Assembly (NCBI GenBank): GCA_016841625.1
Contig: JAENYU010000014.1
Span: 36,729-86,685, forward strand
Reading direction: 5' to 3'
Length of the DNA stretch: 49,957 nucleotides
Origin: Methanobacteriota archaeon
GTDB taxonomy: Archaea; Halobacteriota; Methanosarcinia; Methanosarcinales; Methanosarcinaceae
Of the stretch, positions 44,571-49,957 are shown piece after piece. The notes beneath the pieces are model-generated. The model ran no database searches. It worked only from the letters and a program-made list of their open reading frames with translations, and was not told the DNA's origin. Position 1 is the stretch's first letter; the number at the start of each line of letters is the position of its first letter. The translations under genes were made by a program, and so were the position numbers.

Positions 44571-45269
44571 TTACTTGATATCCCCCGTGAACAGATAGTC
44601 ATTACCTGCTTGTCTCGTATGGCAGTTGTAGCAGCTTAGCACCTTGCCTTCTGCTTTTATTTCATCGTCTGCGTCATACCACAGCCAGAACCAGTCGTTG
44701 TGTTCCGGATCAAAACCTTCGACCTTATGCATCACCACAACTTCTATCAGTTCGCCCTCGGAGTTATAACCCTCTTTTAAAACTGTGCTACCCTCAGGCA
44801 TAACACCGGCTTTTTCCTCTATCGCTGAAAAAGCACTGTCCGAGACATAGATGGTAATTTGATCTCCGTGCGGGCCTTTCCCGGGATCAAGCTCTCCAGT
44901 GCCAGGCCAGAGTTCCCAGTTTTTGTAGTTGTTTTCCTCCGTCACATAAGCCTGGATCTCTTCTCCCGTGGGCTCGGGTGCGGCTTCGGTTTCCGGTGTT
45001 TCATTCGGTGTTTCGGTTTCGGCTTCTGAAACAGGTTCTTGCTCTGTTTCAGTCGGCGTTTCGGTTTCAACAGGTGCTTCAGTTTCTGTTGGTGTTTCGG
45101 TTTCATTCGGTGTTTCCGTTTCCGGGGATGTGCATCCGAAGCACAGGGACGCACAGAGGATTAGAAGCATTGTGTACACGAAATATTTTGTTCCAGGAAT
45201 ATACCTTGCCCCCTGTTGTTTTCCTGTTGTTTTCCTGTTGTTTGCTATCCAATCAATATTAGGGTTCAA
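44571..45269 (-). CDS. cytochrome P460-like lipoprotein with CxxCH motif
   Basis: This is an exported haem protein candidate. A hydrophobic stretch with lipobox LCFGC is followed by a long acidic glutamate/threonine linker, made of P-T-E-T-E repeats. The globular P460-type domain includes NYKNWELWPGTGELDPGKGP and FDPEHNDWFWLWYDADDE. The C-terminus has C213-x-x-C216-H217 (SCYNCHTRQAGNDYLF), a covalent haem site. Start is uncertain: TTG 45269 gives a 33-residue preface encoded partly by an 11-bp repeat, while ATG 45170 gives a short signal peptide without basic residues. Convergent with ccmABC, it is a plausible client of that system. Confidence 0.8.
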   Translation of the reverse strand: MNPNIDWIANNRKTTGKQQGARYIPGTKYFVYTMLLILCASLCFGCTSPETETPNETETPTETEAPVETETPTETEQEPVSEAETETPNETPETEAAPEPTGEEIQAYVTEENNYKNWELWPGTGELDPGKGPHGDQITIYVSDSAFSAIEEKAGVMPEGSTVLKEGYNSEGELIEVVVMHKVEGFDPEHNDWFWLWYDADDEIKAEGKVLSCYNCHTRQAGNDYLFTGDIK

Positions 45270-45392
45270 TTACTATTATCCCTGTCTATGAAATAAATTC
45301 AGGCTGAATTTTTCCTTGTTTTTTGGAAATTACTATCCTTACCCTCCGGATTCCGGGAAAATTATATACCCTGCCCTTTCCTATCCTTCTGC

Positions 45393-46490
45393 ATGATTTT
45401 TGATCCGATCACAGTTTGTAACATGAAGCTTCAAAACCGTTTTGTCAGATCTGCAACCCAGGAGTTCATGGCCGAAGAGGACGGGACGCCCACCGAAAGG
45501 CTCGGGGATCTCTACGAGGAGCTTGCAAGAAACGAGGTCGGTCTGATTATCACTGGCTATTCGTATGTGCTTCCCGGAGGGGAGAGTGACCCTCTCCAGC
45601 AGGGCATCTATGACGACCGTTTTATCGAAGCTTACAGGAAGCTTACCGAACGCGTACACCGGTACAAAAGCAAGATCGTGCTCCAGATCGTGCACGGGGG
45701 GAGGCAGGCTACAGTTTCCCGGGACTACCCTGTCCCGATTGCCCCTTCTCCAGTCAAGAAAGGGGACTCTTCGGTGCTGCCGAGGGAGATGACTGACGCG
45801 GAAATCCTGGAGATGATCGAAGCTTTCACCCGGGCTGCAGTCAGGGCAAAAAAGGCGGGTTTTGACGGCGTACAGCTCCACTGTGCCCATGGCTTTTTGC
45901 TCAGCAACTTCATCTCGCCCTACACGAATAGGCGGGAAGACCGCTGGGGAGCTTCCACTGAAAACCGGGCGCGGATCATCACGGAAATTGTCAGGCGGAT
46001 AAAGGAAGAAGTGGGAGAAGATTTTCCGATCCTTGCTAAGATGAATGCTACGGACGGTTTCAGGTCGGGTTCTGCGAAGTCAGGCCTGGGGCTCAATGCT
46101 CCGGAGTCCGTGGACGTCGCAAAACTCCTTGAAAAGGCGGGGGTCTGTGCAATCGAGGTCAGTGGCGGGATCAGTGAGGCTGGCGGGGTGACTATCAGGA
46201 CTGCGATCAATTCCCCTGCCAAAGAGGCTTATTTCAAGAATTATTCTAAAATGATAAAAGAAGCTGTGGGCATCCCCGTTATCCTGGTAGGGGGCATCCG
46301 CTCCCTTTCGGTTATGCAGTGCCTGGTCAAAAACGGGTGTGCTGACCTCATATCCATGAGCCGGACATTTATCAGCGAATCCGACCTTATCCCGAAGCTC
46401 AGGTCGGGAGAAGTGGAAAAGGCGCGCTGCGTGTCCTGCAACCTCTGCTTTGACCCTGAGGGGATCAGGTGTAATTTTGAATTTGATTGA
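45393..46490 (+). CDS. NADH:flavin oxidoreductase / Old Yellow Enzyme family
   Basis: This is a 365-aa FMN-binding TIM barrel. Motifs are QNRFVRSATQEFMAE, LQIVHGGRQA (Q97, H101), the active-site QLHCAHGFLLSNFISP (H163, H166), GGIRSLSVMQCLVKNGCADL for the phosphate loop, and ISMSRTFISE. The C-terminal cysteines C346, C349, C352 and C360 (CVSCNLCF) match the Fe-S-binding forms of the family, although the flavodoxin/NAD domain of the larger enzymes is absent. The substrate is unknown. An ATACCC-type leader precedes it and it is monocistronic. Confidence 0.88.
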   Translation: MIFDPITVCNMKLQNRFVRSATQEFMAEEDGTPTERLGDLYEELARNEVGLIITGYSYVLPGGESDPLQQGIYDDRFIEAYRKLTERVHRYKSKIVLQIVHGGRQATVSRDYPVPIAPSPVKKGDSSVLPREMTDAEILEMIEAFTRAAVRAKKAGFDGVQLHCAHGFLLSNFISPYTNRREDRWGASTENRARIITEIVRRIKEEVGEDFPILAKMNATDGFRSGSAKSGLGLNAPESVDVAKLLEKAGVCAIEVSGGISEAGGVTIRTAINSPAKEAYFKNYSKMIKEAVGIPVILVGGIRSLSVMQCLVKNGCADLISMSRTFISESDLIPKLRSGEVEKARCVSCNLCFDPEGIRCNFEFD

Positions 46491-46779
46491 TATGGTCGGA
46501 CCTGGCCTGAAATTCCATACATGTTCTAAATTTTTGCAAACTTTAACCCCCGGTTCCGGACTTCATTCAACTTTAAAGCCAGGCATGCCAGAATTTCTTC
46601 CCGCTCTTCTTTTTTCTCACAGGCTTAATTTTCAGTCATTGAATAATAATGCACCTGAACGTATAACTTTTATAATAGATGTTGGCAAAAAGAAGTAGGC
46701 CTTATCGGCAATTTACGGATTCCCGGGTTTATTTTCACACCGGGTCCACTACTTTAAATCACAGATGAGGGACAGCATA

Positions 46780-47358
46780 ATGTCAGATGAGAACCGTGTC
46801 GGAAGTAAGATCCGCCAGCTTAGAGAAGCCCAGGAAATGACCGTTGAAGAACTGGCTGAATCAAGCCAGAGCAGCGTGGAATTAATCCAACAGTTAGAAA
46901 ACGGAGCCCTGGTTCCGTCCTTAACGCCTCTTTTAAAGATTGCCCGGGCTTTAGGCGTCCGCCTCGGTACTTTTCTGGATGACATGCCCCAGAGTGGGCC
47001 TGTGATTATCAGGGCAGGGCTTTCCGAAAACGTGGTAAGATTTTCGGGAAAAACCGAGCAGCCTAAAAAGAGCGCTCTGGAGTTCTATTCCCTTGCCTCG
47101 GACAAGTCAGACCGCCATATGGAGCCGTTCATCATTGATATCCATCCCTCCCCTGAGGAAAGCCACAAGCTCTCGTCCCATGAAGGTGAAGAGTTCATCT
47201 ATATCCTTGCCGGGGAAATCGAGATCTTCTACGGGAAAGAAGCCCACAGGCTGAGTGCAGGAGACAGCATCTACTACGACTCAATCGTCCCGCACGACGT
47301 CCACGCAACAGGAAGCGAGGATGCAAAAATCCTGGCCGTCGTCTACGCCCCTCTCTGA
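46780..47358 (+). CDS. XRE-family regulator with C-terminal cupin
   Basis: This is a 192-aa regulator starting at ATG 46780 after GAGGGA. The HTH occupies about 8-62 ([20 protein letters not shown] then [18 protein letters not shown]). The cupin domain covers about 118-190: [36 protein letters not shown]. Such regulators sense a small molecule with the cupin and often control neighbouring metabolic genes. Here the hotdog thioesterase follows by 116 bp and acyl-CoA synthetase thereafter. A slightly longer start (46765) is possible but lacks the ribosome site. Confidence 0.9.
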   Translation: MSDENRVGSKIRQLREAQEMTVEELAESSQSSVELIQQLENGALVPSLTPLLKIARALGVRLGTFLDDMPQSGPVIIRAGLSENVVRFSGKTEQPKKSALEFYSLASDKSDRHMEPFIIDIHPSPEESHKLSSHEGEEFIYILAGEIEIFYGKEAHRLSAGDSIYYDSIVPHDVHATGSEDAKILAVVYAPL

Positions 47359-47474
47359 GGGTAGAAAACAGTTGCAAGACAAAGGATAAGTGCAGTTGAG
47401 AGTAAAATATACGAACAAAATCTCGGGGATCTCTGGATAATAACCCCAAGAGTCTGAAAGTCTAAGGAATTCGC

Positions 47475-47912
47475 ATGTTCAAAACAACGGTTGCTCCACG
47501 CTTTGGAGATATTGACGCCCTCGGGCACGTGAATAACACTGTCCTTCCTGTCTGGTTTGAAATCGGAAGGAATTCCATATTCCGGCTTTTTAGCCCGGAC
47601 CTCGACCTGAGCCCTGAAGTATGGCATTTGATTCTTGTCAGGATCGAGTTTGATTTTCTTTCCCAGATGTATTTCAGGTCCGATGTGGAGATCAGAACAT
47701 TTATTGAAAAGATAGGGAACAGTTCTTTTACCGTAGGGCATGAAGCCTGGCAGGAAGGGGTACTCAAAGTCAGGGGACAGGCGGTGCTTGTCTATTACGA
47801 CTTTAAGCTCCAGAAAGCTCTTCCACTTCCCGACCAGGTCCGTGAGATGCTGAAAGAGCACATGCTCCCTGCGGCGGTAGAGAATGCGAAATCCCCCGGT
47901 TTAAAGGCTTAG
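47475..47912 (+). CDS. hotdog-fold acyl-CoA thioesterase (4HBT type)
   Basis: This 145-aa protein begins with the canonical catalytic block RFGDIDALGHVNNT (D12, D14, H18, N21), in which the aspartate at the D-x-D-x-x-G-H-V-N position activates water. The core helix and strands FEIGRNSIFRLFS, FLSQMYFRSDVEIRTFI, SFTVGHEAW and QAVLVYYDF follow. It lies between the XRE-cupin and acyl-CoA synthetase genes, suggesting a shared acyl-CoA pathway. Confidence 0.88.
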   Translation: MFKTTVAPRFGDIDALGHVNNTVLPVWFEIGRNSIFRLFSPDLDLSPEVWHLILVRIEFDFLSQMYFRSDVEIRTFIEKIGNSSFTVGHEAWQEGVLKVRGQAVLVYYDFKLQKALPLPDQVREMLKEHMLPAAVENAKSPGLKA

Positions 47913-47939
47913 ACTTGTTGGTCTCGGGCTTGAAATCAG

Positions 47940-48022
47940 GCTTAATTTCAGGTTTGGTTTCACCCTGATTCAGGCTCAAACTCGGACTAAAGCTCAGATT
48001 CAGGCTCAGGCTCAGACTCAGG
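47940..48022. repeat. degenerate CAGGCTC/CAGATT hexamer repeats
   Basis: Short imperfect repeats of CAGGCT/CAGACT-type words cover the spacer between the hotdog and acyl-CoA synthetase genes, interrupting what would otherwise be a tight operon. Confidence 0.55.
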
Positions 48023-48127
48023 TTTAATTCCCGAGGTTTTGCAGCGCGTACGAGATTTTACGACAGACAGATACTTTTTACGATTCGCAGTTTTGAGAAA
48101 CATATATGCGATTGAGAGGCTGAAACC

Positions 48128-49771
48128 ATGCAGCTTATTGAAGATACAATAGGGGAGTATTTCGAAAAACAGATGGCAGTGGACCCGGACCATGAATTTA
48201 TCGTCTACCCGGACCGGGACCTGCGTTTTACTTACGGGCAGTTCAACGAGCGGGTTAATGACCTGGCAAAGGGGCTGCTTGCAATCGGGATAACGAAAGG
48301 CGACCATGTAGGGATCTGGGCAAGGAATATCCCGGACTGGCTGACTTTCATGTTTGCAACCGCAAAGATCGGGGCTGTGCTCGTTACGGTAAACACCTCC
48401 TACAGGAGCCACGAGGTGGAATATGTCCTCAAGCAGTCGGACATGAAAGCCCTGGCCATTATCGACCGCTTCAGGGATGTCGACTACCTGCAGGTCATAT
48501 ACGAGCTGATCCCAGAACTCAGGACATCTGGAAGGGGACGCCTGAGGAGCAAGAATTTCCCCCACCTGAAAAGTGTAATTTATATAGGGCAGGAAAAGCA
48601 CAGGGGAATGTATAATACTAACGAGTTGATGCTCCTTGGCAGCCATTCCCCTGACGCCGAGCTTCAGGAAATCATGGGGACTGTCCGCTCCGATGACGTG
48701 GTCAACATGCAGTATACCTCAGGGACCACCGGCTTTCCCAAGGGGGTCATGCTCACCCACAAAAACATCCTTAATAACGGGCTTTCCATCGGGGACCGGC
48801 AGAAGTTCACTCACAAGGACCGGCTCTGCCTGCCCGTGCCTCTCTTCCACTGCTTCGGGATCGTGCTCGGGGTAATGGCAGTCCTGACTCACAGGGCAAC
48901 CCATGTGATGATCGAGGTCTTCGACCCCCTGCTGGTGCTGGCAGCGGTCCAGAAGGAGAAGTGCACGGCGCTCTATGGGGTCCCGACCATGTTTATTGCC
49001 GAGTACACCCACCCAATGTTCGACATGTTCGACATGAGTTCTCTCAGGACAGGGATCATGGCAGGTTCGACCTGCCCGGTGGAGGCTATGAAGAAGGTGG
49101 TCGATGACATGCACTGCTACCAGATCACCAGCGTTTACGGGCTTACTGAAGCTTCTCCGGGTATGACCCAGACCACGGTGGACGACTCCCTGGAACTCAG
49201 GGTGGAGACTGTAGGCAAGTCCTTCCCCGGCGTGGAAGTCCGGGTGGTTGACCCTGAGACCAACGAACCTGTGCCCCCGGACACTGTCGGAGAGATTTGC
49301 TGCCGCGGGTACAATATCATGAAAGGCTACTACAAGATGGCCGAGGAGACGAAGAAGGCGATTGACGAGGGTGGCTGGCTGCACAGCGGAGACCTCGCTA
49401 CCTGTGACGAAAACGGGTACTACAGGATCACAGGCCGGCTCAAGGACATGATCATCCGGGGTGGGGAAAACATCTACCCGAGGGAAATAGAAGAGTTCAT
49501 ACACGTCATTCCAGGGGTCAAAGACGCCCAGGTCGTGGGCATCCCGGACGAAAAATACGGGGAAATCGTAGGTGCTTTCGTGATCCTCGATGAGGGAGCG
49601 GACCTCACTGAAGAAGACATCAGGGACTATGCCGTAAGCAAGATTGCCCGGTATAAGGTGCCAAAACACATCTTCTTTGTGGAAGAGTACCCCCTCACCG
49701 GAAGCGGGAAGATCCAGAAGTACAAGCTCAGGGAGATGGCAGTAGAACTTATCGAAAAGAGTGGAAACTGA
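48128..49771 (+). CDS. AMP-forming acyl-CoA synthetase
   Basis: This is a 547-aa member of the ANL superfamily. The phosphate-binding loop is [13 protein letters not shown] (196-208). The A5-type motif is [14 protein letters not shown], the A8 hinge is [20 protein letters not shown] with [13 protein letters not shown], and the catalytic lysine lies in [14 protein letters not shown]. It activates a carboxylic acid to an acyl-CoA via acyl-AMP; the chain length cannot be read reliably. The ATG has weak upstream GAGGC. A terminator follows. It probably works with the adjacent thioesterase under the cupin regulator. Confidence 0.93.
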   Translation: MQLIEDTIGEYFEKQMAVDPDHEFIVYPDRDLRFTYGQFNERVNDLAKGLLAIGITKGDHVGIWARNIPDWLTFMFATAKIGAVLVTVNTSYRSHEVEYVLKQSDMKALAIIDRFRDVDYLQVIYELIPELRTSGRGRLRSKNFPHLKSVIYIGQEKHRGMYNTNELMLLGSHSPDAELQEIMGTVRSDDVVNMQYTSGTTGFPKGVMLTHKNILNNGLSIGDRQKFTHKDRLCLPVPLFHCFGIVLGVMAVLTHRATHVMIEVFDPLLVLAAVQKEKCTALYGVPTMFIAEYTHPMFDMFDMSSLRTGIMAGSTCPVEAMKKVVDDMHCYQITSVYGLTEASPGMTQTTVDDSLELRVETVGKSFPGVEVRVVDPETNEPVPPDTVGEICCRGYNIMKGYYKMAEETKKAIDEGGWLHSGDLATCDENGYYRITGRLKDMIIRGGENIYPREIEEFIHVIPGVKDAQVVGIPDEKYGEIVGAFVILDEGADLTEEDIRDYAVSKIARYKVPKHIFFVEEYPLTGSGKIQKYKLREMAVELIEKSGN

Positions 49772-49820
49772 TTTTATCTGGAGTTTTCCGGCACACCTGT
49801 GAGGAAATCGTATCCAATGG

Positions 49821-49848
49821 CCGGCTAACAAGCCGGTTTCTTATTTTT
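49821..49848 (+). terminator. terminator after the acyl-CoA synthetase
   Basis: CCGGCT-aaca-AGCCGG (49821-49836) is a perfect 6-bp stem followed by TTTCTTATTTTT. Confidence 0.75.
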
Positions 49849-49874
49849 CAATTTTTCTCAATTTTCAAAGCCTG

Positions 49875-49957
49875 GGACTCTGTTCAGGTGGACTCTGCTC
49901 AGGTGGACTCTGCTCAAGTGGACTCTGCTCAAGTGGACTCTGCTCAAGTGGACTCTG
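49875..49957. repeat. 15-bp tandem repeat running off the window
   Basis: GGACTCTGCTCAAGT units repeat five full times from 49875 and continue to the last base. The first two units carry TTCAGGT or CTCAGGT variants. Confidence 0.9.

Overview
The window looks like a chromosomal segment of a Methanosarcina-type methanogenic archaeon. It carries both subunits of DNA topoisomerase VI in the archaeal B-A order, leaderless-type TATA promoters, Shine-Dalgarno sites of the GGTGA/GAGG type, a CcmABC haem-export locus, and archaeal surface proteins with PKD domains. Base composition falls into three zones: a GC-rich core at 1-3.7 kb, an AT-rich accessory island at about 3.7-35.4 kb, and GC-rich core again from about 35.7 kb to the end.

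Left core (0-3.7 kb): minisatellite, top6A, top6B and a stand-alone Lrp/AsnC RAM-domain protein, all on the minus strand.

Accessory island, part 1 (3.7-10.9 kb): an apparently uncharacterised integrated element. It has a 441-aa protein with a likely N-terminal winged helix, a 47-aa ribbon-helix-helix (RHH) protein, a 529-aa P-loop protein with a four-cysteine insert that resembles XPD/DinG-type Fe-S helicases, a tyrosine integrase, and small membrane proteins.

Part 2 (10.9-16.9 kb): a graveyard of insertion sequences. It holds an IS21 istA remnant, a frameshifted ISH3-like transposase, two copies of a Cas1-like C-terminal fragment (one fused to a transposase 5' end), a MITE-like palindrome, a TolB/PKD surface protein and a PD-(D/E)XK nuclease-like protein.

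Part 3 (16.9-33.9 kb): a complete type I-B CRISPR-Cas locus. A 91-repeat array is transcribed on the minus strand from a short leader next to cas4. The cas operon reads cas8b-cas7-cas5-cas3-cas6-cas1-cas2-cas4, and a divergent CARF/winged-helix regulator (Csa3-like) faces it. The array consists of two homogeneous blocks of repeats that differ by five transitions in the 5' third of the repeat. The island closes with an RHH gene that has operator-like words inside its own coding sequence, and a second tyrosine recombinase.

Right core (35.7-50 kb): a split MgtE-type transporter pair with a tandem PhoU/TrkA-C regulator; a DUF362 protein; a zinc-ribbon protein; a structured intergenic region; a PEBP lipoprotein followed by MsrA; ccmA-ccmB-ccmC facing a cytochrome P460-like lipoprotein with a CxxCH motif; an Old Yellow Enzyme homologue; and an XRE-cupin regulator, hotdog thioesterase and acyl-CoA synthetase in series. 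Intergenic spacers in the core are unusually rich in short tandem repeats. No rRNA or tRNA gene was seen. All functions are inferred from sequence motifs read by eye; no database search was run.
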